Shown here piece after piece: positions 1 to 14,644 of a stretch of DNA of 64,000 bases. The notes beneath the pieces were generated by a model. That model saw only the letters and a program-made list of their open reading frames with translations, was not told where the DNA came from and did not search any database. Both the position numbers and the translations under genes were made by a program. Position 1 is the first letter of the stretch. Each line of letters starts with the position of its first letter. Origin of the DNA: Dipetalonema caudispina (lineage: Eukaryota > Nematoda > Chromadorea > Rhabditida > Onchocercidae); assembly GCA_013365325.1 (NCBI GenBank), contig JABVXV010000077.1, positions 62,001-126,000 of the forward strand, written 5' to 3'.

Positions 1-193
1 TTAGAACAGTCGACCTGAATCAACAGCCAGAACAGACAAAGTAACTGAAGACAGAATAGCAAAAACTTTAATATGTCACAACACGTAATACAACATGCCG
101 AAATAACTATGCTTGCATGAGAATAGTATTACCATAACTGTATGTCAAAAGCTGTAGAAGTTTTGTGATATTCCAACAACTAAAAAAACTTAC

Positions 194-3100
194 AATTTGT
201 CCCCAATTTCTTCACTTTTTTTGATGATTTCAATCAACAACATGAGTTTATTACTAAGCGAAAAATCGTTTCGATCCATTTCCGTGACTAGACCTGTTTT
301 AGTAAACCACCCTTCGTATTCCGGCATAAGTTCTTTTCCATCCTCTGCATCTTGGCCCGCCAGTCGACGTGATTTCCGTGCTGGTATCACTGGTTTATTG
401 TTTGTTTCAGGCTGATCATTGCCATCTCTTAGAAAATATTTCGTTATATTGATAGAAAGTTGGAAAATAAGATATTATTATTGTGTCTAACTTATTTTAA
501 AAAATTGTTTGCTTTTCAAAAGTATAGAAACAGGCTTTTTTGTTCTCGCCATTCGCATCAAAAAAAAAATGAAGCTTTGTTTTGTCCTAGAAGTTTTTTC
601 AGGGGAAGGTGTTTAAAAAGGAGAGGAAGACTTTTATCTGTAAAGAAAAAAACTATACTTCTCATTCTCTTATTCCCTTTACAGTTGAAACTCACAAAGG
701 AATAATGTCATCGTCCGAATCAACATCTGATGATGTTTCACTTTCATCGTCATTTATGAAATCCGCCATTTCATCCTTATCATCCTCCCAAAGACGCTAT
801 AAGTAATAATTTCTGTGGGTAACTGTTATAAAAATCTAAAAACATTCACTGGAAGTCAAAGCATTTATTTTCAAAATTCATGTGAAAATTAAAGAAAATA
901 CCTTTTTCTCAAGTTCAATTTGATGAGCAACAAGTTGATAGGGATGGGTCCAAATGCGTGATAACACATGATAGTCGGGAAGAAGTCGTCTGCTTAATAG
1001 GATACCTTCCGGACCAATACCGTCAAGAAATGTACGATACAGTGATACCTGACGAGGCGTCAAACGAACATTCACCACGTACTCTTGTTTGGGAGGAATA
1101 GCTTCCGTCAATACGCGATAATCCTTACGCTAAAAATTAGAAAGTATGTAATAATTTTTCGCCAAAAAATGTTTATTCCAACATAGCTTCACTTGTGGTC
1201 GTTTTGAAAAATCGCCATTTGTGGTAATACCTTATAGTCTAGTCACGCTTCAGACCTTGCCAGTCAGTCCAACCTTACAAACTGTGACATCAATATGTGG
1301 ACATGGCAGTATCTGAAACGCAATCATGTTTTAACATACCATCATAACAAAACCATAATTCAAACAAACTCACATCAACAACATTTTTGAGATGTTCATA
1401 TAGAACGTGACAACGTTTCTTCATACGACGGACTTCTGCTGGTGTCGCATCCTTAGTTCTTCCACGATTGATGATATTTGCGAAACGATTTGCAAATTCT
1501 GCTTTGGTACCCAGTAACCCAGGTTTGACAAAATTCACCATGCAGTGATCTTAAACATAATTCAAAATGTATTATTAAGTTAAGTTTTCTACATTTCAAC
1601 CGATTTAGGCTAGCATTAGCTCCTGTTCGTCATAGTGATAAGGAAATTAATGTATATGATGAAATATAAACTGAAAGTTGACAATTCGATTATTAACTCA
1701 TCACTTAACATTCAAAACTGTTTGCTCTCAAATTTATAACTTCATTTGACTCCATTACATCTCCTTTTTCTGCTGGCTGGGGTATGATTTTATTTTAAGA
1801 TACGTTTTCTGAATTAATGCAAAAAATTCACTCGAATGATTCAATTTAAATAAAACTCGAAAACATGCTGACTATTCTAATAAACTTACATTCCATGAGA
1901 TTATTCTGAAGTGGTGTTCCGGTCAAGCACAATCGTCGTTTGGTACGAATTTTTAACATAGTTTTTGCAAGAGCTGAATCGTCATTCTTCAATTTATGAG
2001 CTTCGTCACAAATAATCAAATCTGGGCCTGAATTTACAAATTTGAAGTATGACTTGAATTATGAAAATATGAAATAGTAAAAATTATTGGTACGCTCGTG
2101 ATTATGCTGCTCCAAGGTTAACATTCTGTTATTCAAAAAAGCATCTGTTTCCCAGCAACAGCAACTTCAATTCTAAATTATCACTCAAAAAAATAGTACT
2201 AACCAGGATCTTGAAGGAACTTCCGGAAATCTGGTTGTAATTTGGTCAACTTTTTATTCTTTGTTGTTTTTTTCATTCCGTCAACTCTTTTTTTGGCCTG
2301 AAAATTTATTCCGTACTGAATATACTGACCGACCCCGTACAAACCATGAGATCTCTCCTTCCAAAGCGTTTCAAAGACTATCCAGCACTGACTGCTGCAC
2401 ATACCTTATCACTATTGCCTTGTGTCAAAATCCTGAACATGTCATAACCAATAATCATCACTGATGGCTCGTCATTTTCAAACCAGTTTTGCAAAGCTAA
2501 TCGTCTGCTGGTATAATCCTTTAAGGAATCCAATTCCATAACCTGAAATAAAGAGGTACTATTTGAAAAAATGGCATCCAGTCATCTTGCAAGGTTCTTT
2601 AGGTTGGATATTTGAAGTATTTGCATTTGATTCTTAAAATCTAAAAGCAACTAAGGTAAAAAAAATATCTTCTCATACCTTAGGCACATTCTTATTAATC
2701 TTATGGCTCTGTTCTTGCAATTAATTATCTCATTTATGCAGAAAAGTTGCGGAAGAAAAGAGGGAAAAGATGAGCGAGGAGGAAAAACGGACTCTTAAAT
2801 TTTGGACAAAAGATTGAAAGCCTGACAATCAAATTCAGAGCGACTGATAAGCATGAGGTGATATTCTTGTCGTCTTTTCACTTCATTTTTGCCCTTTTAT
2901 CCTGTTATAACCTACCTCTTTCCCTTCACTTATTTACTTAAAATACCTTACTAACTCGTACATCTCAGGGAAATCCGAACAGTAGCTGCGGTCTGAAACA
3001 TCTGTTGTATTTAATAATTATAAAATTTTTCTTGAACCCTAAATTTAAAAATTGATTTAAAAAAGCTAGTAACAATAACATTAATTGTGGCCAAATCTCT

Positions 3101-6100
3101 ATCGATATTCTCATTATCAAGCCATTTCTCGAATTCATTGTACCAGTTTAATACGACGTTTTTTGGCACAATAATTAAGATACGTCTGAGGTGATCACGT
3201 AACTTTGGATGCATCATTACGGTGTGTAAGAAAGCGATCACCTAAAATTTCCCTTATTATATTATCCACCCGAATAAGATGTATTATTATTTGGGATGAA
3301 AATTAGAAGATTGCATGTTTCATGTACAATAGTTATTACCACTTTAATAAACGGATAGTCTGTCTGAATGATTAAATTGATAACATCATGAAATTCTTTT
3401 AGGAGATCCGAGGTTATCCATGAACTGAGTGGCTCGCGCTCCGTGAAGCAGAAGCTGCACAGAAAGGTTCAACAGTTAGACTAATCTTAATGGTAATGAA
3501 AACCTAAGAAACGTGAACTGCAATAAAATAAAATTTTGCGCTAAGCACTATAGGCACTTTCGAAAAACAATTCTGAGATTAAAACATTTTGAAAATTAAA
3601 CTTCGACCACGTGTCAAGTTTTTTGAATGTCGGCCCATATCAATATTTCGATCATCATCATCATCATTTATTGTTAATTTACCATAGAAATGATATTAAC
3701 CTGTAACGTTTTACCCAAGCCCATGCAATGAGCAAGGATACCGCCACCACCATCTTGTTCTAACCGTTGCAGTGATTCGATGGAACTATCATACAAAAAC
3801 TGGATACCCTTAGCTTGATGAGGCTTCAGGAAAGCAACCAGTGATGGATGTACGGATACCGGACATGGTGGACTGCCTTTTTTATCAGGATCGAGGATAA
3901 CACTTTTCAAACGTTGATGTTTTGTGACCTGTGACGAAGAACTTAGCGCAGTCGCCAAGTCTGGCCCATCGGCCAATTCGATTCCGTTGAACTAAATTAT
4001 TAAAATTCTGAACATTAAACGGTGAAATAAAAAAATAAGTGATTAATAACAATCAATATCTTTGCCTAAAGGCTTTCTAATAGAAATCTTCATTGCATAA
4101 CATTTCTAAGAAAAAAGAAAAAAAAAAACGACACATGAACAAACATATGGAGCTATGGAAGGAATTTTTTTTTTAATTTTTTTAAAAATAAGAAAAATTC
4201 TTGAAATTCCTTTTAATTCGTAGGATTTCTGAAATAAGTAATAAATAACTTAAAAGACAAGAACGGTAGATTGTAGACATAACGACGCCATCGAATTGAA
4301 GCTAAGAGGCAATCAAACAGCCTTTAAATAACAAAATGACTTTAAAATTGAGAAGGATTGGAAATAAAGCCTCATAGATGATCTATATGCTCATTAGCTG
4401 ATTTCAATCACAAACAATACGAAATTATGCTAAAATACACCTCGTTAATATTGATATACAACTAGAAATGTGAATAAAATCTTGAAGTTTTCACAAAGTT
4501 TGGCATTTTATTTAAATTTTTAATTTTACATGAATATTAACGAGGTATATGTTTTCTACTTCTCGGAGGATTTCATGTATCGCCATACAAACAAACGGAG
4601 TTAACAGGTTAAAAAATATCCTACCTCTTTCTGTTTTGCTTCCAAACGTCTTCTTCGTTCTTTTTCTGCCAATTCAGCGTCGATTGTATCCTTCTGCAAT
4701 TGCTCTTTCGCCATAATTTTTCGAGTGCCTCTCTTGTTTGACGATTTTCTGCTCAGTTCATCATTTTCCGGATCTTCTGATATATTGTCACCATCCCCTT
4801 CTTCTTCGTCATCGCCATCATCATCAATGCGAACACGCTTTCGCCTCAGTCTGGAAATATCAAAATTCCCCTACAATGTACGTAAATTAAATCGTAAACA
4901 TATAATTAAATTAGTTCCCCGTAAGAAATACGAAATTTCAGATTCTTTGCTAAACTCTTGCTCAAGATTTCCCCTAAATCATATCCAACAAAAAAAAGTA
5001 CAAAAAAAAGAATAAGTAAACAAACAAACTTTACACGTGTGTTTTTGCCTGTACGTGATGTTTTACCATTTTCATCACTCGAATTAGGTAATTCAATATT
5101 ACTCTCAGCATCAATTATTTCAGAAATTATACTATCACCGGTATCTGATTCCAGAGTATTGAAGGACGTTTCCGATTCCGAAGAATGTATTTGTTTTCGC
5201 CTGTAAGACAAGATGACTAAGAACACAGTATTTTATCTAATCTTTTCGGCTAAATCGTAAAATTACGATAGCGAATCGTCTGGGAATTTATAAGAAAATG
5301 GATAAAGTGATTCGCCGACTTTTTTTCCATAATTCATAAATTTTCTTTTCCACCACAGAATGATACTTGATGAAAAAAGTGGTATTTTGTGAATAATCCT
5401 TACTTCCTATTTCCTTTTCTCATTTCCTCTTCGATATTTTCTTCCACTCCTTTTCCTTCCTTTTCACCATCAGTTGATTCCATCTCGCTATCGCTTAACA
5501 CCAAACGCTTGCTTAGAAGACGATCTTTTTTGCGGTTATCAGTCTAAGAAAAGGTAATTCTAAAGAAAAAAATGTTGAAATACCATACTTCATCTATACT
5601 TCTTTAAGGAAACATAATCAGAACTTCATATCATTAGTTCTTGTAATGTAGAAATATCACTAGATATATGAGTTAGAGGTTCCAGATCAATACAGCAACA
5701 TATATTGGTCAACCAGTTCCAAGCACTATAGACTACTACTTCCATCCTCTCCAGCAAACGGCAATCCAAGAACAATAATTAATCATGTGGTCCAGGATAG
5801 ACTGTATAATGGTAATATCGAAGTTATAGCACAGATCTCCTAACACTACCATTAAAAAGCAATTTAGTTGGAGTTGCCTCTTGCAATCCATTGTAATATC
5901 TGAATATCTCCAGAATTATACTCATCTAAACTCGTATACTATTTAAGCTTCATAAATTCTTTATAATTGTTTTGCAAAGTGTTGGAAATACCAGCAAAGC
6001 TGATTGTAGTGCAGTAGACAAGGAGATCAGCTCTAGCATGAAAAATTAGAGATTAGCACCAGCATAGTGTAAGATAAGTTCCATCCATAAGGTTTAAAAG

Positions 6101-9100
6101 CAGTTAGTAATATAATTCCTCTAATCTCTTAGTATAATCTAAATACTTGTAGCCAATTTTCGAAACATCTCCACAACTTCATTTTTCTTTTTTTTGGGAG
6201 ATGGAACAGAATGTGAGTGAAATCTCCCACCCTTTATTCGGTCTTCCTACTCCTTCTTGAACAAATGCCTCTTCTACTCTTATGGACGACAAATAAATAG
6301 TCGTCTTTTTATTGAGGTAACAGTGTGTCATATCAATTAATGACGGATGTTATTAAAAGAACAAAAATAAGGTAGTAACAAACCATTCTCGGTACGTTAT
6401 CATCATTTAAAGTTTCATGTTTAGTACAAGTGTCAGCATTTGAATTACACGCTAGTCTGAAAAACAGAAATTTAACTATTTTACTGAATTCATCGAAAAT
6501 TTAAGAAAATGCCCACCACTTTTTATAAAAGATAATAATTTTTAAAACTGCGGTAGTAAAAAGACTTTACTTACTTATTCTTATTTTTTGCAGCACTTTG
6601 TTTTGGTTCATCTGTGCTTATACCGCAATCATAAAGTTTCCTGCGCTTGTTTTCTGACCCAGAAGAAGATGCCATTTTCCTGTCTTCCTTGAATTCTTCC
6701 TCTTTCACATCATCCTTAAAAATAAAGAGATTACTAATATTGATCATGTACCCATAAACACACTAATCTAAAGGTTGACAGCTGATTTAAAATGTGGTAA
6801 TCTAAAATGACAAGAGCAACAATACATAATCTATATGATAACTACTGAATATTCTATTTTTGTATTAACAAATGTTTCTGTTTGTAGCCCTTTATCCAAA
6901 AGATATTCCATTCCCAGATTGTATCCAGAGAGAAGATACTTCATAAGAAATTGAAATTCGCCTTTTTCTAGTAGGTGCAGAAAAGCATCCAAGATGTAGT
7001 AGGATAGCAAATGATTTCATGACAATATGGCACAAGCTATGACCAACATGCATAAATTGAGTTTTTTTTTTTAGCAAGACTAAACCTACCTCACTATGAT
7101 CCGTCTCAATATAGTCATATTCTTGTGCGTCTCCACCCACAGCATTCTCTATGAAACTATTATGTGTATATGATTTATAATTTTTTATCTTCTGTCTTTC
7201 ATTTCCGAGTAATATGGTACCAGCTCTCAATAGGAAATCGGCTTCAGAATTTGATTCATCAGAATTAACCACTTCATCCGCTTTCTCACACGCAGTCTAA
7301 AATACCTGAGGGTCATTCTTCAATAAAATTAGTATTTCTCCAAAAATATTAAACTTCCAAATTCATTAATCCCTATCTTTTCTAGTTTTCCCAAAACAAT
7401 CTCGTCAATTCTATCATTCTTAATAGAACTTTAATTAAAATGTAAATTAAAATATACCTTCTGTAATGAATCCATCACTGCCCTTAGCTCTGGATCCTTA
7501 TCACATTGTATTACTTCGACATATGACGGATAAACACCATACTGTTTTAAAACCTACAACAAATCGGCTTACATCTTTATGAATTTCAACCTACTTCCCG
7601 TCAACGAATCTTGCATCTCGATCCATTTATAACCATATGGTTGCTTATTTCCTTTCTTATCACTGGCACAGTTATTACTTTTATTGCAATGCTTAAGAAG
7701 TTATATAAATGCGACAACATTCATAGAGCATGCAAACAACTTCATTCTTCTTAAACTAATTTTCTGCATCCCTGTCCACGCAATGTAGATGTCCACGATC
7801 ACCTTGATGAAAATTAGATGATAAGGTCATCTTCATTATCACCAACTAACCTCACGTGACTTTCTAATACTTATTTTAAGGAGGGCTAACTTCATATTTA
7901 TAATTCAAATCAGCTTTCTGATTTAACTCACTTCCACTGCAACTTACTTTCAAATCTTCTTCGTTAAAATCTTCCGCACCAATAAAATTTACATGTTCTT
8001 TTCCTACTTCTTTTTTCCCATCTGAAAATGAAAAAATAATTTATCAGAAACCACTACAATAACAATTTCCTCATCAGCAAGTGGGCATTTTCTCAGTATT
8101 TAGTGAATGGGATAAATTTCGAATGAATTTATATCAACCTCCATCGCAGGTTTCTCGTTCTGAGCTTCTCCGAAAAGAAGCAGATTTCGATAAATCACAC
8201 CGATCAACAGCGGTATCAATGTCCTGGAATGATACTTGTATGTATTCGTTTGAAACTATTTAGAAGCAACTCAATCAATTCCAATCGATATTTCTGGACC
8301 AAATATAGTGAAATGGTATTATAAACTATCAGGAAATTCGAATTCATCACAAGCTATGTATTATCCATAAAAAGCATCTTCATAACTACCATATACGCTT
8401 TTCATTAATCTAATTAGATATTCAATTATATTGTACAATACAACAGCTATTAGATAGGAGATATCTTTTCAGTGCAGCTTCCAGAGTTTTCAGCTTGAAG
8501 ATTTTGATAACTAACCCCCTAAAACTTGGTATTAGTGAATTAAAAGTGTCCTTCAATTTACATAAGCTGCCGGGCATATTTGGGTTTAAAATTCAAATAT
8601 CTTAAGGACAAGATAAAAACAGATCTATGTCAGCAATTTGTTTAAAAATTTTGACTACAATGTAATACAAATAGGAAAAATATGCACTACTGCCAGATTT
8701 CATCTGATCGATTATTAAATCAGTCATCAACATTTATTTTTGATAGAGAAACTGAGAGATTGCGGTAAGTCGGCGGACATTACCGATACAAGAACGAGCA
8801 AGTTGGCGAAATCACAGTACAAATTGGAGACGAAATCCCCATCGGATTGAATTTCATAGCTAATTTGCAGTATTGGGAGCGCAGTGCAACATATAAAATA
8901 TCGACTAGTAATTGAGGGAAATTTGTGAAAGTGATCTTATACTAACTGGTGGGGTGCCTTATTCAGTAGCGTCATAAATATATATATATCAAGAACCATT
9001 TTATAAAAGATTAACGACTATTAGCCCTAATTTACATGCTTGTTTTTAATCGATCTTCATAGATGATTTCAAAATCATACAAGAGTTCTATCTTCACTAC

Positions 9101-11954
9101 TTATCTTCAGGCTTCGAGGAATATATCTCACCATAGAATGATTTCATCTATAGTTAGACAAATTTTGCGAAGGGATTAACTTGTAATCAGCGCAATAAAC
9201 AAGTTTGTTTACTTTCCTTTCCTCTTTCTTACATTATAAAAATAGCTAACAATAATACATTAGTTTTATTCGGTTTTTACAAGCCTTATTCTAAGGGTTT
9301 TTCTATGAACAGTATATAATGATTTAAATAGTGAATTAAATCATTTGTTTTCATAAAATTATTCATTCAATCGGTTAATCCAAAAATAATTGAATTTTAC
9401 ATCACTAAAATTTTAAAAAATGTCAAAAAAATGTAAAATCTGTTACAGTCAAAATTTTTCCTATAAAACTAAACATGATATCCAAACATTTTTCAAAAAG
9501 AGTTGAAACAAGGCAAAATAAGTTACAAGTGGAAATTTCTCGGATTCCTTACCAATTCCACTATTTCATCATCGCCTTGCGATTTATCTTTACTTTGTCC
9601 AATATGTCCTTCCGCAATTTCGAGATCTTCGATGCCACTTCCAGTTTTGTTATTGATACCACTATACAACTGATCACACTTCATTCCCGCTTTCAAATCA
9701 CTTCCATCGCTTGAGTTGCCAACTTCGTTGCTACTTCTACCACCCATTTCTTTAACGGAATTCGACACCGCAACGTCCCAGCTATTTGTAGCTGATTCCG
9801 TCCTATTTTTAGCGTAAATAGTGCTTTTCTTTTACTCTCATCATGATAACCTTCTAAGATTATTCTAAACTTAAGAAAACGTTATGTTGCATAATACGAC
9901 ACAAATATGCTTATTTGTAAACATGTGAATAATACAACGAAATGGAGATTCGTGAAATATACCAGTTGGTAAAGATGCTCGGAAATTTAAGAAAAGTAGA
10001 AGTGATGAATTTAACATTTTAAATATTCCCTTTTTATAACATGTTTCCGTGCGAAAATGCAACCAGATATGATGTGATGCACAACCATCTACTCATTCTT
10101 TCGTAACAAGCCACGGTCAAATCAAATGTCTAGTTTTCCAGTTCATTATATTTCATACCTTTTTCAAGTATTCGATATTCGGTTATATGCTTAACTGATA
10201 TCATAACCACGTGTAATGTGGATCAGATTTACAGACGAAAAAGTATTTTTTAACTTCTTCCTAATCAAATCAACTAAACTAAAAACCTGCTCCAATTATC
10301 GGTGGAATAGCTAGTTGCTACGTCGTTACGTGAGCTTTTCAGTGTTTCTATAATTGCATCCATTTGTTGGATAAAAGACTTTGAATGTTCCCGGAGAATA
10401 ATCGTATAATCTTCTGAGTCATTTCCACTAATATATGTAAATAATGTTTGACGGATCTGTAATTTTCTGATTGAAGTAAGAAACTGAGTAAGAAATTATT
10501 GGAAAAATTGAACTATTCGACCCTTATGATGAGTTCGTAAAATAATTTAACTCGGTTTAAGCTAAAAACTTGCGAAATAATGCTCTGATTAATAACTATG
10601 ACAAATGAAGTGTGAACTAGACAATTAGTGTAAAACATGCAAATTAAAAAAAAAAAAAAAAAGAAAAAACACAACCAATATTAGCACTGCTGAAGAAACC
10701 AAATCACACTGATATTTTCTTGAAGCTGATGTTATAATTCCTCTAATAGCTTAACTAACGGACAAAATGAAACAAATGTTAAACGATATATAATGTTAGT
10801 CATTTCTGGAATATTTATGTTTAGCCTTATTCGACATATAGTTGCGCCGTTAAGTTTAGAGTCAGTCGTGTTTATTGAAGTTTTCGAACAGTTATGCCAT
10901 TACCTACATTGGATATATCAATATAACTCTAGTATTCTGGGACTGTGCTTCTAAAAATTAATTACAAACAGTTCGAAGACCAGCAAATGTTCAGACAAAA
11001 GGAAATATTCGGATGGTTTTGATAGAGTGTTACGATATGAAAAAATTTTTAAACTCGAAAATTCTGACATTGCACCGTTCTCTTCTGAAAGGCAATTGGA
11101 AAATTTCGAATAAAATTACCATCCTCACCATTTAAAATCATGCGTCTAAGTGGATGAGTTTGGAAACTCTACAATACTAAAATGTTTGGAATATGAATTT
11201 TGATCCTCTAAATAATAATGATTATAACTTCGGAAGATAAGAATGTGGCAAACATTTAAATATTAAATATAAAATCATGCAAAAAAGGAAAAAGCGGAAA
11301 TCATAATTAGAAATCAAAGTATTCTATATTCCTAGAAATGATTCGATTTTGGGAGAGCTATACGGAAAACTAAATATCTATGTATCACAATACCAGAAAT
11401 ACTTAGAAATAACCTGAGCTAAAATCTGCCAACGGTCCGAACAATGCTAAACATGGCTGAATGATGAACATGAACAAACAGCTGTCCTTCTTTTCAAACC
11501 CATCCTAAGGTTAAATAAGGGACTAGGCTGTCAATGGTGAAAATACTTCAACATACGGGTATTTGCAATCATTCTCTACAAGTAAATTCTATGCATTTAT
11601 TCCTAAAACTTGATCCCACTATGCCTTCTCAATAGGAATCTCTATAAAAACAACTCATTCCATATTTGTATCGAAAACCATGCTAATTTAAATTCAAATG
11701 TGTAAAAAAAATTGCTAGAGAATGAAACAGTACCTACAAAAATATTAATTATTTAATACATTTTTTTTTTTTTTTTCTCAGCAATGTTAATCATTTTAAG
11801 GATTCAGAAGCGGTTAAATACAGACAGAGCGACCACTGCTAACCTTACTTAACTGGTCCAAATTATCAGTGAGTGTTGAACTGATTAAATCGATGGAATT
11901 GACCAAATTATCGAATCCATTTGGACGGGTAGAGAAACCGTTTGTCGTACTCAT
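194..11954 (-). CDS. xnp-1: ATRX/XNP-1 SNF2-family chromatin remodeller, 5' part (C-terminus outside window)
   Basis: SWI2/SNF2 ATP-dependent DNA translocase of the ATRX subfamily, a nuclear chromatin remodeller. 21 exons: 11844-11954, 10287-10456, 9553-9802, 8139-8223, 7948-8021, 7458-7553, 7090-7296, 6575-6714, 6384-6456, 5404-5543, 5030-5200, 4625-4850, 3701-3991, 3080-3241, 2405-2542, 2204-2297, 1890-2027, 1374-1549, 902-1129, 696-796, 194-427, all phases matching (1,101 codons seen). ATG at 11954 lies 13 nt after an acceptor (TTTTTCAG, ends 11968), so trans-splicing is likely. Residues 1-580 are acidic/basic low complexity. The helicase follows: Walker A in [10 protein letters not shown] (about 672), motif II DEAH in [11 protein letters not shown] (about 817), motif [13 protein letters not shown], then RIWTHP as in ATRX. 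The last exon stops at EEIGDK, just before motif IV; the second RecA lobe is outside. I saw no cysteine-rich ADD domain, which vertebrate ATRX has. Family call is firm; the splice joins at 5030 and 9802 are the least certain. Confidence 0.93.
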
Positions 11955-14644
11955 AACCAGATGAGAACTGAAAAATAGGATAAACCTTTCACGAATTTTT
12001 GGGATTCCTTATAGCAGACGGATACTTAGCATGTCTACAACTAGATCCAAATGGACCATCCTTTTTTCACAAATAAAATATGTCTTGTCTAAATGAATTT
12101 TTGAAATTATACGATAAATCATGACTAAAGTTAAATCTTTCTCGAAGAAATCCCAGGTTTTAAGTGATTTGTTTGTTCCGAAATATTACACAAAAAATAA
12201 GCGTATTAAATGAAATGAATTGACGCCTTATGTCGTAAGTTGTTCTTCATGTCTGATCTGTATCGATGAATTGCTGGAAGATGTGCTTCACTGAATTATT
12301 ACCGAACAGGGAAAATCAAAGAAACACATCATTTTCTCGAGAGGGAGAGAGAAATCATATTGCTTCAAATGAGTTTTTTTATGAGGAATGACAGAATTTG
12401 TTAATCCAAGCCAGAGAAAAAGAAAATTGAAATCCACAACTATATGATACATCCGACTATTAGATAATGATGCTTTCACTAACGTAACTAAGTTTTCCAC
12501 TTATAAAATTTCAATTCTAAACCCACATTAATGGAAACAAACTGATAAAATTCCGAGAAAATGGATTTCTAAATCATAAGTTAAAAATCTACAAGTGTCT
12601 CTATCGCTCAATTCCTATTGAGGGTAAATCACTCTAGAGATCCATTATCTTCCACTAACCGATTATTCCTGGAATTTTCCTGAAAATGAATGGAGAACCA
12701 GAGCAGCTAATGAAAAGAAATCGAAAAAGAAACTACTGTCAGAATCTGAAGTCGAAATAGAAATCGCCAGCTCGGTACACCTGAAGCGGACAAAAAACTG
12801 AAGTTATTTTCTCCCAAAATCAATTCCAAACCTAATACGAACTGACATCAAAGAGAAGAGGGAATTGTTCTTGAAATTAATTTAAAATCATGCAGAAATC
12901 CGGACTAAATAATTCAGAATGAATTATTCGATAACCTAAAGTCATTTAGAACTTGGTTTGAATCCAAATAAGCTTACTAAATTTGAGCAGATAATTCACA
13001 GGAAATAAATGTAAAAATATTTCCGAATGCAACCTGAATGAATTGTCTAGCTCCCAATACACTTACTCTCACTCATCAATTCAATATACTTGGAGTTCTT
13101 GCCACTGCAAATTGCTCATTGGAAATCGCCATTAAAATTAATTTAAATTCGAATAAGCAGTAAATATTTTAAATTCGTTTCAAAAAATTAAAATTCATTT
13201 TCAGGGGATTAATTTGAAACCAGTTTTTCCTGAAAATATGGGACGAATTTCTAATAATCACTCTTCTCCACTAGTTCATAATTCACTCATTACGGTTTTG
13301 ATCTTTCATTGAGAACCTCCGGCTTACTAGATAAAACTCATCCCTAACAGCCAATCTTAGTAGACTTCTGACAACCGACCCTAGTCTGAACCTCACTTGA
13401 ACTATTATGAATGGAAATGAAAGTAGTATGCAATACGCTGACGGTATAGGCAGCAAAAAATTGTGGAAATAGTATGCCAGCATTGGCATTCATCTTTACT
13501 TTCCTGTCTACTGATAAAGCGTTGTGGGATTTGCGACATTCGCAGCGACCTGTCAAGGAATGGACGATCCGTTGTGGCGCAAGTAATCTGCCGACTCTCT
13601 CCGTTATCTTTTTCGTTTTGTCCATCTCTCCATACATAGGCCGAACTGCATTCTTTGTTTAACCATTTCTCCATCCGTCTCTCACTGATCCATAAGTTTT
13701 TCACACTCTAACACTCTACTATCCTATTCTGCTACTCGTCTAATATACCTTCCTCATAGTTTCTATCGCTCTCCCCTTCAACTGTACTCATTTGTTGTCG
13801 TTTTCAGGAATTCTTTTTGGCTAATCGAACACAGACTGTTTCGAATCCAAAGAAGCTGGGATGGAGTGAACATTGATGACACATTTCCGGTTGAACGGGT
13901 ATCCTTTTCCTGTTCCATCCTTTCGTCAAATGTTACGAACTTTTCTTTCATCCATCTATTCTATGAAAAGGCAAAGGATTCAAGCTGTCAAGTGTTATCG
14001 ATTTCTTCCTTTTCATGTCATATTTGGCCTAGCTTATAGCTGGAGATATGTGGCTAAGTCCATGTACAACAAAATGACTTATTATTGTTAAAGTGACTGT
14101 GCTCATCATCCTCATGTATTATCGATCGTTTTGAGAATCGTAATAAAGCTACCGAATCCATCAAGATGACAAGATCTCTTTTTTTGTATGTATAATATAC
14201 AGATATTGGCATATCATCGTTTAGATTAGCTTATTTCAAATGATAGAATTTATACGACTATGTACACAATGCTGAAGTAATCGGAAAGGAACGCCTGAAG
14301 CAATTCCTCTTTAAATTTTTCTTTAAAGGATTTAGAACAAAAAACGACAACTGTCTCGATCAACATGCACAACAGTATGTACGGAAAGAATTAGTGGTAG
14401 TCAAAGAAGGAACTACTCCCTTCAAAATTTTCGACAAATTTTCCGGAGTTTTTGAAAGATTTCGAAAAAAAGAACGAGATCAATTCGGAGAGGAAGTTTT
14501 ACTTATCATAACAATTTGAATCTACAAATAAAACAATTATTTCATCGGAGGATTTCCCGTAATTGGTATCTTTTTCTGGAACTGTTAGGCGAAAGAGATT
14601 AAGCTCATTCGGGTTGCAAAACTTTCACGACATAGAGCAGTCAT
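11955..14644. other. Intergenic region between xnp-1 start and pry-1 3' end
   Basis: About 2.7 kb upstream of xnp-1 and downstream of pry-1. Mostly AT-rich with no gene I can support. A less AT-rich patch at roughly 13280-13700 is open in several frames on both strands but has no recognisable protein or consistent splice chain. Confidence 0.6.

Noticed and set aside
13283..13704. Overlapping 68-99 residue minus frames as a protein gene
   Set aside because: Three frames on the same strand are equally open, none has homology or consistent exon joins.
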